43,525 nucleotides of DNA. It comes from Rhodothermaceae bacterium. GTDB lineage: Bacteria > Bacteroidota > Rhodothermia > Rhodothermales > JAHQVL01. Under the pieces are notes generated by a model, which was not told where the DNA came from, searched no databases, and worked only from the letters and a program-made list of their open reading frames with translations. Location of the stretch: positions 1 through 43,525 of the forward strand of contig JAHQVL010000241.1 of assembly GCA_019634345.1 (NCBI GenBank), in the 5' to 3' direction. This document shows positions 16,513 to 25,416 of this stretch, in pieces (position 1 is the stretch's first letter; every line of letters begins with the position of its first letter). A program made the position numbers and the translations under genes.

Positions 16513-17586
16513 CTAATAGAGCGCTGTAAATAGATCCTGTTGCCCATTTTTTCGAAAATGATGGGTAGCAAGCGGGGGGCGAGGCTGGTTTAGTCCGAGG
16601 CGCTTTACTGTATTCTTGTGTAGCTGACTAACAATGTCTGCCCACTTCCCTTCTCCACGCATGCGAACGCCAAACCGCTTGTCTGTAAGCGAATCGCCCC
16701 GCAATTCGGTCAATCGATTGATGACGCGTTGTTTTCGATCAGGAAACTCATTTTCCAACCACTCTACAAACAGATCCCTAACGGCCCCTGGCAGGCGCAG
16801 CATCACGTAATGCGCCCACAACGCCCCATGGTCTGCCGCAGCTTTTATAATGTCAGCCATTTCCTCGTCCGTAAGCCCGGGCACAACAGGAGCAACCATC
16901 ACCCCAACGGGAATACCCCTTTTCGCCAGTTGCTCGATGGCCTGCAGCCGGCGCTCTGGACGAGACGTTCTCGGTTCCATCACTCCGGTGATCTCGGGTT
17001 TTAGACTCGTGATAGACATTGACACGTTCACCAGGTTATACGCTGCTAATTCCTCCAGGATATCAAGATCCCTGGTGACCAGGTAATTCTTGGTGACAAT
17101 ACCCACCGGATTCCGATGCCAGGCCAGGACTTCGAGGCACGCACGCGTCAGCTTAAAATCCCGCTCTGCCGGCTGATAGGGATCCGTATTTCCAGACAAA
17201 GCGATCGTTTGCGGCTTCCACGATTTTTTGAGCAGTTCATTCTTGAGCAACGGCGCAATGTTCTTTTTAACCACAATCTTGGTCTCGAAATCAAGACCAG
17301 CAGAAAAGCCTAAGAATTCGTGCGAGGGGCGCGCATAACAGTAGATGCATCCGTGCTCACACCCTCGATAAGGATTGATTCCATACGTAAAAGGAACGTC
17401 AGGGCTGTTGTTCTTGGCCAGCACGGTACGCGACGTATCCTCCATGAAGGTCGTCTGTACCTGGCGCAACTCATCCGCATCCAGTTCTGCCGGATCCTCC
17501 GTAAAATGCAACCGATCAAACTGATTCGCCGGATTCGAAGCCGCCCCTCTCCCTCGCCGCCGCGGCACCTGTTGTTCTATATCCAT
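16513..17586 (-). CDS. PA0069-family radical SAM protein
   Basis: The 357-residue protein belongs to the SplB-like radical SAM group known as PA0069 family. The 4Fe-4S site is Cys76, Cys80 and Cys83 in YRGCEHGCIYCYARPSHEF (CxxxCxxC). Also typical are the N-terminal RRGRGAASNPANQF stretch, GNTDPYQPAERDFKLTR and the SITSLKPEITGVMEPR region. The molecular substrate of the family is not established, although it is related to spore photoproduct lyase. It has no operon partner: the FKBP gene is about 150 bp further on with its own start region, and a divergent secreted-protein gene lies on the other side. Confidence 0.92.
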   Translation of the reverse strand: MDIEQQVPRRRGRGAASNPANQFDRLHFTEDPAELDADELRQVQTTFMEDTSRTVLAKNNSPDVPFTYGINPYRGCEHGCIYCYARPSHEFLGFSAGLDFETKIVVKKNIAPLLKNELLKKSWKPQTIALSGNTDPYQPAERDFKLTRACLEVLAWHRNPVGIVTKNYLVTRDLDILEELAAYNLVNVSMSITSLKPEITGVMEPRTSRPERRLQAIEQLAKRGIPVGVMVAPVVPGLTDEEMADIIKAAADHGALWAHYVMLRLPGAVRDLFVEWLENEFPDRKQRVINRLTELRGDSLTDKRFGVRMRGEGKWADIVSQLHKNTVKRLGLNQPRPPLATHHFRKNGQQDLFTALY

Positions 17587-17752
17587 ACCTGACCATCTAT
17601 AAGACTTTCAGCAATCACTCACACATAAAACAAACATATACACAAAACGATCCCTTCGATTAATGAGAAATGCATCCGCCAGCGATTATTACTTAACGAC
17701 TGTAAGCATAGAAGCTCCCCTTGCAAACCAGTTGCTCCCGGCTTCACACTCC

Positions 17753-19519
17753 ATGTCTCCTAAACTGTGCACTTTATTTATTTTCCTCCTGGCCCTTGTA
17801 TTCCAGGCACAGGCACAACCCCAGATAGACTGGGTTCACCATGTCTCAGCACTCGACACCACCTCAGCAGGATCACTGGGTATTATAGATGCAGATGTCG
17901 ATGTAAACGGCAATCTGCTTCTTACAGGCTCCATTCAGGAAGCCTTCGACATGGATTCTGATAGGATCGAAGATCTTTCACTCCGAGGAAGATACGACCT
18001 GTTTGTTGCCAGTTATTCAAAGGACGGCGCATTAAACTGGGTTCGAACCGTTGGTGCCGACAGCATCGCTGTTGGCATGGCCATAACGAGCGACGATGTA
18101 GGCAACGTCTATATCAATGGAAAGGGGCACAACCTGAGCGACATTGACCAGGATGGCTCAGCAGACTTTCAGAGCAACTACACAGGTACATTTCTGGCTA
18201 AATACAATGCAGCCGGGGCCCTTCAATGGGTGCAGCCGCATGCATCTCCCATGGATCATCCATCAGAGCTCCTTTTTAATGAACAGACCAATGAAGTATT
18301 AGCCAGTGGAGCCGATTACACGTTATGCGAAGAGAACGAAGATCCTCGGGAGTGCTTCTTATATGGGCTTTACGCACAGTTTAACCTGATCTCCTATTCT
18401 CTAGACGGACAAATCAATTGGACCAGAACAGGGAATACTGAACCCTCCGATTCAATCAGCTATATAGACATTCATCGACTCGGCATTTCTGAGCAGGGAA
18501 ATCTCCAAATTGGAGGACTCGTCCGAGGAACCGTTGACATCGATCATACAGACGCCCTCCCAGAGCTTACAGGGAGTACGTTCACCTCAACGGGAGGAAA
18601 CGTGTATTGGGCTAGCCTTTCAACTGACGGCTCTGTTCTCGATCAAAACCTCTTCGGATTGCCTCTCATTTTTCTGCCCGGCATCGACTTTACCCCCAAC
18701 GGCTCTGTATATATTAGCACCGGCATCATCAGTGGCTTGCAAGCCGATGCCTCGTTACCGAGAGGACATCTCCTTCATTTGAATGAAGACAGTTCTCCAA
18801 GATGGGCGCATCTCTTCTCAAGCGTTGACTCGACCGGCTTCACCTCCCTATCACTTCAGATAGATACAGACGTAGCGTCCAATGTATATCTAACCGGACT
18901 CCTGAATGGATCGGGAGATCTGGACGGGGATGGAATGCGTGACATTACTCATGCCCCAGCTTCTACCCATGCTTTTTTTGGAAAATACCAACCCTCTGGA
19001 AGCCTGGATTGGGTGCATATCGTTGACCATGAACCCTTCACCAATTCCTCTTCCCAAGGCCAGTGGTTCGTTACCCGAGACGGCTCGTCGATATATGCTA
19101 TCGCTGTATTTCAAGGAACGGCAGACCCAGATGGACCAGGCCCCATGCCGCCTATTGCTGCTACTGGGATAGGAAGCGGGCTGGCTGATATGCTCATTAT
19201 GCACCTTTCAGATCCAACGACGAATACAGCGATTGAAGATATTGCATCCACGGAATCAGCCCTACTTTCTTCGCCTTTTCCCAATCCCTTTTCCACGCAG
19301 GCGTCGTTTACGCTGAATGTCCCTAAAACCCAACACGTTCGCGTGGATCTTTACAACGCGATAGGACAACACATTTACACACTGTTTGATGCGATGGCAT
19401 ATTCAAACAGTTCCCAGGAAATTTTCCTTAGAAAGACTTCGCTTCCCAGTGGACTCTACATAATCCAGGCTACAGGTCAAGATTTCTTAAGCACAAAAAA
19501 GCTGTTAAAGGTTAAATAG
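17753..19519 (+). CDS. Secreted repeat protein with C-terminal sorting domain
   Basis: A 588-residue exported protein: signal peptide ending FQAQAQPQ, then a body of SBBP-like beta-propeller repeats recognisable by the recurrent pattern 'LNWVRTVGADS', 'LQWVQPHASP', 'LDWVHIVDHE' alternating with 'DDVGNVYINGKG'/'SNVYLTGLLNG' and calcium-type DxDxDG loops (DIDQDGSADF, DLDGDGMRDI). The last 80 residues form a Por-type sorting domain (SSPFPNPFSTQASF, DLYNAIGQHIYTL, LPSGLYIIQATG). It is thus probably exported across the outer membrane by a type IX-like system. The start at 17753 is the ATG directly before the signal peptide; an upstream ATG would add 30 residues that are not signal-like. Confidence 0.88.
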   Translation: MSPKLCTLFIFLLALVFQAQAQPQIDWVHHVSALDTTSAGSLGIIDADVDVNGNLLLTGSIQEAFDMDSDRIEDLSLRGRYDLFVASYSKDGALNWVRTVGADSIAVGMAITSDDVGNVYINGKGHNLSDIDQDGSADFQSNYTGTFLAKYNAAGALQWVQPHASPMDHPSELLFNEQTNEVLASGADYTLCEENEDPRECFLYGLYAQFNLISYSLDGQINWTRTGNTEPSDSISYIDIHRLGISEQGNLQIGGLVRGTVDIDHTDALPELTGSTFTSTGGNVYWASLSTDGSVLDQNLFGLPLIFLPGIDFTPNGSVYISTGIISGLQADASLPRGHLLHLNEDSSPRWAHLFSSVDSTGFTSLSLQIDTDVASNVYLTGLLNGSGDLDGDGMRDITHAPASTHAFFGKYQPSGSLDWVHIVDHEPFTNSSSQGQWFVTRDGSSIYAIAVFQGTADPDGPGPMPPIAATGIGSGLADMLIMHLSDPTTNTAIEDIASTESALLSSPFPNPFSTQASFTLNVPKTQHVRVDLYNAIGQHIYTLFDAMAYSNSSQEIFLRKTSLPSGLYIIQATGQDFLSTKKLLKVK

Positions 19520-19523
19520 TGTC

Positions 19524-19790
19524 GTGATAGTCCATTATCATATGTGATATAGGCCAATAGGAAGTGTGACGCTCCATGATCACTTGTGATGTACGACCAA
19601 TAGGGAGTGTGACGCTCTACTTTCACTTGTGATATACGACCAATAGGAAGCGTGACGCTCCACGATCACTTGTGATATACGACCAATAGGAAGTGTGACG
19701 CTCTACGATCACTTGTGATGTACGACCAATAGGAAGCGTGACGCTCTATGATCACTTGTGACATAGGACCAATCGAAAGCGTCACGATCA
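19524..19790. repeat. Six 43-bp tandem repeats, each with two dyads
   Basis: Five units of exactly 43 bp start at 19566, 19609, 19652, 19695 and 19738. They are preceded by a more divergent 42-bp copy at 19524 and followed by a degenerate part-copy from 19781. Central units differ at only a few positions. Each unit carries the dyad ATCACTTGTGAT and, across the unit junction, AGYGTGACGCT; the two centres are about 16.5 and 26.5 bp apart in alternation. There is no unique spacer between units, which argues against CRISPR, and no T-run or open frame of interest. It lies between the sorting-domain gene and the DUF6454-like gene on the same strand. Confidence 0.93.
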
Positions 19791-19836
19791 ACAATACCTA
19801 TCTTATCATGCTGAACGAACACAACCACTTATTTGT

Positions 19837-20778
19837 ATGCCAATCAAAAAAGCCCACATACTGCTCCCGATCATCTTCATTCTTTGCACCTGGTCTTCCT
19901 ACGGCCAGAACTCCGCAATCACAGTAGCCGATGCGATAAAGCTCCTTGATCGCAACACCGGGTGGCAGTTGGTATCAGAGATCGACATTGCCTTTGACAC
20001 CTATCACCCACAAGGCTTTGCATTGGTTGGCGATAATCTATTCATTTCATCCGTTGAAATCATCGAACGAACAAAGCGATTCGAAGAGCCGGTACACGGA
20101 CTTGACAGAACACCTGGACAAGGAGTAGGCCATGTGTTCAAAACAGATCGGCAGGGAAATCTGCTCGCGCAGGTTGAGATAGGAAAACACGAAATATATC
20201 ACCCAGGTGGTATCGACTTTGACGGCACGCATGTATGGATTCCTGTAGCCGAGTATCGTCCGGACTCAAAATCCATCATTTACAGTATGCACCCGGACTC
20301 GCTTATTCCTATTGAACGGTTTCACGTACAGGATCATATCGGTGGTATCATAGCTGATACAAAGAACGCCACATTGCATGCAATTAGTTGGGGATCCAGG
20401 CGGTACTATTCCTGGCCATCAAATTATGCACCACTAAACCAGGAAAACCCTCTGGTAGGTACGCTCAATCCTTCCCATTATATCGATTATCAGGACTGTC
20501 AATATACGGGGAGCCACACGGCAATCTGCACTGGGCTATCAGGGTATCATCAGCCTGCTTCTCAAGCCCATTTTGCCCTTGGAGGTATCGAATTGATTGA
20601 CCTCTTTCTTCAGCGGCCCATTCACCAGGTACCTTTTCCCTTCTGGACAGAAAGCGGATTGCCTATGACTCAGAATCCTGTTGTGCTTGAACTAGAGGGA
20701 TCCGTCCTTCGTTTGTATGCCATGCCTGAGGATAACAAGAGCCGATTGTTTATTTTCGAAACGGATCTGGCCGATTAG
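19837..20778 (+). CDS. Secreted DUF6454-like protein
   Basis: A 313-residue exported protein with a signal peptide (MPIKKAHILLPIIFILCTWS, ending SYGQ). The body is rich in beta-strand patterns and contains the block IYHPGGIDFDGTHVWIPVAEYRPDSKSIIY (about residues 126-155) that I associate with DUF6454, and a later WGSRRYYSW stretch. The order of short repeated strands suggests a beta-propeller. No catalytic residues stand out, so the function is unknown. The stop overlaps the convergent sulfatase stop by four bases. The 43-bp repeat array lies directly upstream and may contain its promoter or regulatory sites. Confidence 0.72.
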   Translation: MPIKKAHILLPIIFILCTWSSYGQNSAITVADAIKLLDRNTGWQLVSEIDIAFDTYHPQGFALVGDNLFISSVEIIERTKRFEEPVHGLDRTPGQGVGHVFKTDRQGNLLAQVEIGKHEIYHPGGIDFDGTHVWIPVAEYRPDSKSIIYSMHPDSLIPIERFHVQDHIGGIIADTKNATLHAISWGSRRYYSWPSNYAPLNQENPLVGTLNPSHYIDYQDCQYTGSHTAICTGLSGYHQPASQAHFALGGIELIDLFLQRPIHQVPFPFWTESGLPMTQNPVVLELEGSVLRLYAMPEDNKSRLFIFETDLAD

Positions 20779-22259
20779 CGATAGGGATTGTGCAGTGCAT
20801 TTGCTGCCCTATACGTTTCTGCATCAAATTCGGGATTGAGGGTAGTAGGTACCGGAGCGTTTACGTTCTGCCTCCAGGCTTGCATCATAGCATATAGTTC
20901 GTCCACTTTCTCAGGCATGTCTTCAGCCAGGTTGTTGCGCTCCCCTATGTCCGCATCGAGGTTATACAGTTCGAGTTGGCCCTCTCCGAAGAATTCAATC
21001 AGTTTATACTCGCCTGACCGTACTGCAGCAACGGGCGTCGTTCGCCAGGGCACCTCAGAATCCCGATACGCTTCAAGATAAGCAGGGAAATGCCAGTAAA
21101 TGGCTTCGCGATCCAGAGAGCCGGTTCCAGTTAGAAGGGGTGTCAAACTCACTCCGTCGAGCGTATAGGACGGCGAGGCACCTACCCCAGCTGCATCTAA
21201 AAAAGTGGGGTAAAGATCGATCCCAATTACAGGGGTATCCGAACTGCTGCCGGCTTGCACCTTTCCAGGCCAACGAACAACAAGCGGTTCCCGAATCCCG
21301 CCTTCGTACAACATCCCTTTTGCCCCACGAAGCGGATGCATTTTGGTGATTGGTCCATATCCGCCATTGTCAGCAAAAAAGAGAACCATCGTGTTCTCAG
21401 CTAATCCTTCTTCTTCGAGCGTGGCCAACACACGGCCCACACTTTCATCAATGCTTTCGATCATGCCCGCATACGTTGGATCAAAATGATGATCATCGCC
21501 CTCTTTTTGGCTGAACTTATCAATCTTATCCTGTTTAGATTCAATCGGAGTATGCACTCCGTAGTGGGACAGATATAAAAAGAACGGCTTCTCCCCCTGT
21601 TCTTTCAGGTAATCAACGGCTCTATCCGTCAGGTAATCGGCCATATACTCACCCGTATCGGGCATAAAATGGCTTCGTTTGGTTTTCCAACTCGCTTCGT
21701 CAGCCACGATAAATCCTTGATTCTCTGGCGCATGCTCATTATTGCCAAGATGCCATTTCCCAAAATGAGCCGTATGGTAACCTGCCCGTTGTAGAGCCTC
21801 TGCAATCAAAACGGTACTGGTATCGAGCGACGTAGTATTGACGGTCGGCACCAGTTTACGGAATCGCGATTCGCCTCGTTCAGAGGAAGCCACCGTATAA
21901 ACCCCATGCCGCGGAGCATATTGCCCGGATAGCAATGCCGCTCGCGAAGGCGCGCAATTAGGAGCGTTGGCATACGCATCCGTAAACGTCATCCCAGAAG
22001 CGGCCAATTCATCAATATGCGGCGTCTCATAATACGTACTCCCCATAAACCCCAAATCCCGCCACCCAAGGTCGTCGATGTAGATGAGAACGATGTTTGG
22101 GGGTTGGGGTTGGCTGCAACCGGTAAGCATAAGCAGTGCTACGCAGAGAGTGCAAAGTGCAAGGTGCAAAGTGCAAGGTTTTTTGGGGTGCAGAGTGAGG
22201 CGGGCAGGGTGCAGAGTGAAGCGGGCAGGGTGCAGAGAGGGCAAGGGGTTAACCGACAT
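20775..22259 (-). CDS. Sulfatase lipoprotein with repeat-derived N-terminus
   Basis: A 494-residue arylsulfatase-like protein. The formylglycine site is C-A-P-S-R at Cys102-Arg106 and the metal-binding pair is Asp62-Asp63 (IYIDDLGWRDLG). Later motifs are GKWHLG, VLFFADNGGYG and the C-terminal NPEFDAETYRA. The lipobox LTGC places lipidated Cys48. It should cleave sulfate esters, perhaps of marine polysaccharides, at the cell surface. Residues 9-40 are encoded by 7-bp repeats, giving a 7-residue period (LHPARFT, LHPARLT, LHP). A TTG at 22169 in the repeat would give a shorter, more normal lipoprotein signal, so the real start is uncertain. Confidence 0.9.
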   Translation of the reverse strand: MSVNPLPSLHPARFTLHPARLTLHPKKPCTLHLALCTLCVALLMLTGCSQPQPPNIVLIYIDDLGWRDLGFMGSTYYETPHIDELAASGMTFTDAYANAPNCAPSRAALLSGQYAPRHGVYTVASSERGESRFRKLVPTVNTTSLDTSTVLIAEALQRAGYHTAHFGKWHLGNNEHAPENQGFIVADEASWKTKRSHFMPDTGEYMADYLTDRAVDYLKEQGEKPFFLYLSHYGVHTPIESKQDKIDKFSQKEGDDHHFDPTYAGMIESIDESVGRVLATLEEEGLAENTMVLFFADNGGYGPITKMHPLRGAKGMLYEGGIREPLVVRWPGKVQAGSSSDTPVIGIDLYPTFLDAAGVGASPSYTLDGVSLTPLLTGTGSLDREAIYWHFPAYLEAYRDSEVPWRTTPVAAVRSGEYKLIEFFGEGQLELYNLDADIGERNNLAEDMPEKVDELYAMMQAWRQNVNAPVPTTLNPEFDAETYRAANALHNPYR

Positions 22260-22445
22260 CTAATTAGTGTTTTTTCGTAGTGGGAAAAACCGATTCCTAC
22301 ACTAAGTTTAAGCCCTTCAACATAGGCAGTCAAGCAAACTCGCACTTTGCACTTTGCACTCTGAACCTTGCACCCAAAACTTTTCACCTTGCACTCTAAA
22401 CTTTGCACAAAAAACCTTGCACTTTGCACTTTGCACCTTGCACTT
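22148..22445. repeat. Pair of inverted heptanucleotide arrays at the sulfatase start
   Basis: Bases 22148-22244 read GTGCAAA, GTGCAAG, GTGCAGA and GGGCAGG-type units in a 7-bp rhythm. Bases about 22340-22445 hold the complementary type (CTTTGCA, CCTTGCA, CTCTGAA). A perfect 22-bp inverted repeat is formed by 22164-22185 and 22408-22429. The left array is inside the sulfatase reading frame, the right one is non-coding. Several units are degenerate. The same units make up the hairpin at 137-221, so this is a dispersed family and not a local accident. Confidence 0.9.
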
Positions 22446-22543
22446 TCCGACGCTCTATGAACTAATCGCTAACATTGAACAAAAAACCGCATTTTCTTGT
22501 ATTAGTAGCCCGTAATATGAGGTAACACAATCTTCCCTTTTCT
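22260..22543. other. Intergenic region between sulfatase and aconitase
   Basis: The region separates divergent genes. It contains the right-hand heptamer array (to 22445) and about 100 bp of ordinary sequence before the aconitase start. I see no gene and no clear promoter consensus in it. Confidence 0.55.
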
Positions 22544-25282
22544 ATGACAGCAAGCCCAGAACAACGCGACTATTTCGGCGCCAAAGCTACATTCGATACC
22601 GGATCAGGCTCGGCCTATATATATCGCCTGGACCAACTGGTTAAAGCCGGTTTCACAGGCATCAATAAACTTCCCTTCTCCATCAAAGTCATGCTCGAAT
22701 CGGTTCTTCGTGAGTGTGACGGTTTTCTTGTGACCAAGGAAGATGTGGAACGACTAGCCAATTACAATCCGAAAGCACCTGCCAAGGAAGAAATTCCGTT
22801 TAAACCTGCTCGTGTTCTTCTACAGGATTTTACTGGTGTACCTGCAGTTGTGGACCTTGCTGCCATGCGCTCCGCAATGGCACGCCTGGGTGGTGATCCC
22901 AATGAAATCAATCCTGGCGTTCCCGTGCATTTGATCATTGATCATTCTGTACAAGTCGATGCCTTTGGTATGCAGGATGCCCTTCGCATCAATGCTGAAA
23001 AAGAATTCAAGCGCAATAGGGAACGGTATGAGTTTTTGCGATGGGGCCAACAAGCGTTTGACAATTTCTCTGTAGTGCCCCCGGCAAGTGGTATTTGTCA
23101 CCAGGTAAACCTGGAATACGTAGCAAAAGGTGTATGGACTCGCCCAACAGATGACGGCCTTGTTGTAGCCTACCCAGATACCCTCGTTGGGACGGATAGC
23201 CATACCACCATGATCAACGGACTGGGCGTTGTTGGATGGGGTGTTGGCGGTATCGAGGCAGAAGCTGTCATGCTCGGCCAGCCGATTTATATGTTGATGC
23301 CGGATGTCGTAGGATTCAGACTAACAGGCGAGATGCCTGAAGGAGCTACAGCTACGGACCTCGTATTGACCGTTACTGAAATGCTGCGTTCGTATGGCGT
23401 TGTTGGAAAGTTTGTCGAGTTCTTTGGCCAGGGCCTCAGCAAACTCACCGTTCCAGACCGCGCGACCATTGCGAACATGGCTCCGGAATACGGGGCAACC
23501 ATGGGCTTCTTCCCTATCGACTCTGAAACGCTGGACTTCATGCGCCGAACGGGCCGGCCGGATGACGTTGTCCAGTTGGTTGAGCGCTATACCAAAGAAC
23601 AGGGCCTCTTCAGAACGGATGCTACGCCGGACCCAGAATACATCGATGTGCTGGAGCTGGATATGAGCACGGTAGTACCAAGCCTCTCCGGACCTAAGCG
23701 TCCTCAAGACCGCATCACATTACCCGACCTTAAAGAGTCGTTTGCTACCTCCTTAACAACGCCTCCTGGTCCTCAAGGCTTTGGTGTAAAATCAGACGCC
23801 CTCGATAACTCAGGGCGCTTCAAAGACGACAAAGGGAATGAGCTCGATATGACGCATGGCGACGTTGCCATTGCGGCCATTACCAGTTGCACAAATACCA
23901 GTAACCCATCCGTGATGATTGGTGCTGGGCTTGTAGCTAAAAAGGCGGTTGAACGGGGCTTGAAGGTTAAGCCCTATGTAAAAACCAGCCTCGCTCCAGG
24001 ATCTAAAGTAGTAACCGAATACCTTCATGCAGCAGGACTGCTTCCTTACCTCGACCAGCTCGGATTTAACCTGGTTGGATACGGATGCACGACGTGTATT
24101 GGCAACTCAGGGCCGCTTCCTGAGCCTACAGCAAATGCTATTAAAGAAGGAGAGCTGATTGTATCGGGTGTATTATCAGGCAACCGAAACTTTGAAGGAC
24201 GCATCCACGCCCTCGTACAAGCCAACTTCCTGGCATCACCACCGCTGGTTGTAGCATTCGCCCTTGCCGGCACCGTGGATCTTGATCTCAGCAAAGATCC
24301 TGTGGGGCAAGATGAAAGCGGAAACGATGTATACCTGAAAGATATCTGGCCAACCAGTGCCGAAATCCAGGAATCGGTGAGCAAATTCTTGACACCTGAA
24401 ATGTTCAAACAGGAATACGATGGCATCGAGACCTCAAACGAAGTCTGGAACAAGATTGAGATTCCCGAAGGATCTATTTACTCATGGAGTGACGCGTCAA
24501 CCTACATCCAGGAGCCTCCTTTCTTCGTAGACCTCACACCAGAAACACCTCAGATTGCTTCCATAGGCGGCGCACGCGTTATGGCAATCCTTGGTGACTC
24601 AACAACGACGGATCATATTTCGCCGGCCGGCGCCATCCCTGCTGACGGCCCAGGTGGCAAATACTTGATCGATAAAGGCGTTGGCTTCCTCGATTTCAAC
24701 TCGTTCGGATCCCGCCGTGGTAATCACGAAGTAATGATGCGCGGTACGTTTGCTAATATCCGGATCAAAAACAAGCTCGTACCCGGTACAGAAGGGGGTG
24801 TTACGCATTACTTCCCAACGGACGAAGTCATGCCTATTTACGACGCTTGCATGAAGTACCAGGAAGCGGGTATTCCACTGGTTGTGTTAGCTGGTAAAGA
24901 CTACGGAATGGGATCCAGCCGCGACTGGGCTGCCAAAGGCACGATTCTACTCGGCGTCAAAGCCGTTATCGCGGTCAGCTTCGAGCGCATTCACCGCTCG
25001 AACCTGATTGGAATGGGTGTATTGCCGTTGCAATTTGCAGATGGCGACTCGTACCAGACACTTGGCCTGGATGGCTCTGAGACGTTCTCCATCCCAGTCG
25101 ATGACAGCGTAAATCCTCGTCAGACTATTGAAGTAACGGCGACGAAGAGCGATGGCTCTTCAGTCACGTTCAACACAATCTGTCGACTGGATACACCCGT
25201 TGAAGTAGACTATTACAGAAATGGAGGCATCCTCCACTACGTACTACGTAATTTCTTGAACGAGTCTACCGTTTCTGCCTGA
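22544..25282 (+). CDS. acnA: Aconitate hydratase A
   Basis: The 912-residue protein is a complete AcnA/IRP-type aconitase, converting citrate to isocitrate in the TCA cycle. The 4Fe-4S ligands are Cys449 ([10 protein letters not shown]) and Cys515 with Cys518 ([13 protein letters not shown]). Other conserved parts are [19 protein letters not shown], the [14 protein letters not shown] stretch and the C-terminal swivel domain with [10 protein letters not shown]. The long N-terminus with [18 protein letters not shown] is typical for this class and excludes AcnB. It is a stand-alone gene with an intrinsic terminator 32 bp after the stop. Confidence 0.98.
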   Translation: MTASPEQRDYFGAKATFDTGSGSAYIYRLDQLVKAGFTGINKLPFSIKVMLESVLRECDGFLVTKEDVERLANYNPKAPAKEEIPFKPARVLLQDFTGVPAVVDLAAMRSAMARLGGDPNEINPGVPVHLIIDHSVQVDAFGMQDALRINAEKEFKRNRERYEFLRWGQQAFDNFSVVPPASGICHQVNLEYVAKGVWTRPTDDGLVVAYPDTLVGTDSHTTMINGLGVVGWGVGGIEAEAVMLGQPIYMLMPDVVGFRLTGEMPEGATATDLVLTVTEMLRSYGVVGKFVEFFGQGLSKLTVPDRATIANMAPEYGATMGFFPIDSETLDFMRRTGRPDDVVQLVERYTKEQGLFRTDATPDPEYIDVLELDMSTVVPSLSGPKRPQDRITLPDLKESFATSLTTPPGPQGFGVKSDALDNSGRFKDDKGNELDMTHGDVAIAAITSCTNTSNPSVMIGAGLVAKKAVERGLKVKPYVKTSLAPGSKVVTEYLHAAGLLPYLDQLGFNLVGYGCTTCIGNSGPLPEPTANAIKEGELIVSGVLSGNRNFEGRIHALVQANFLASPPLVVAFALAGTVDLDLSKDPVGQDESGNDVYLKDIWPTSAEIQESVSKFLTPEMFKQEYDGIETSNEVWNKIEIPEGSIYSWSDASTYIQEPPFFVDLTPETPQIASIGGARVMAILGDSTTTDHISPAGAIPADGPGGKYLIDKGVGFLDFNSFGSRRGNHEVMMRGTFANIRIKNKLVPGTEGGVTHYFPTDEVMPIYDACMKYQEAGIPLVVLAGKDYGMGSSRDWAAKGTILLGVKAVIAVSFERIHRSNLIGMGVLPLQFADGDSYQTLGLDGSETFSIPVDDSVNPRQTIEVTATKSDGSSVTFNTICRLDTPVEVDYYRNGGILHYVLRNFLNESTVSA

Positions 25283-25314
25283 TCGCGTTTTCAGGAAGAA
25301 CGGTTTTAAATACC

Positions 25315-25355
25315 AATGCCGGTGATTACCTTAAGCTGTGATCACCGGCATTTTT
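25315..25355 (+). terminator. Intrinsic terminator after acnA
   Basis: AATGCCGGTGAT (25315-25326) is the exact reverse complement of ATCACCGGCATT (25341-25352), separated by 14 bases and followed by five Ts. It lies between convergent genes (acnA and hyuB), so it may also slow transcription from the other side, although the T-run there is poor. Confidence 0.93.
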
Positions 25356-25416
25356 ACGTAGATAGTCGTCCCCCAACAGTGCGCCTTTATTCCGAGGACA
25401 TAAAGCGAATGCAGCC

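Noticed and set aside
19524-19790. CRISPR array
   Set aside because: The 43-bp units follow each other directly with no unique spacers, and no cas genes are present.
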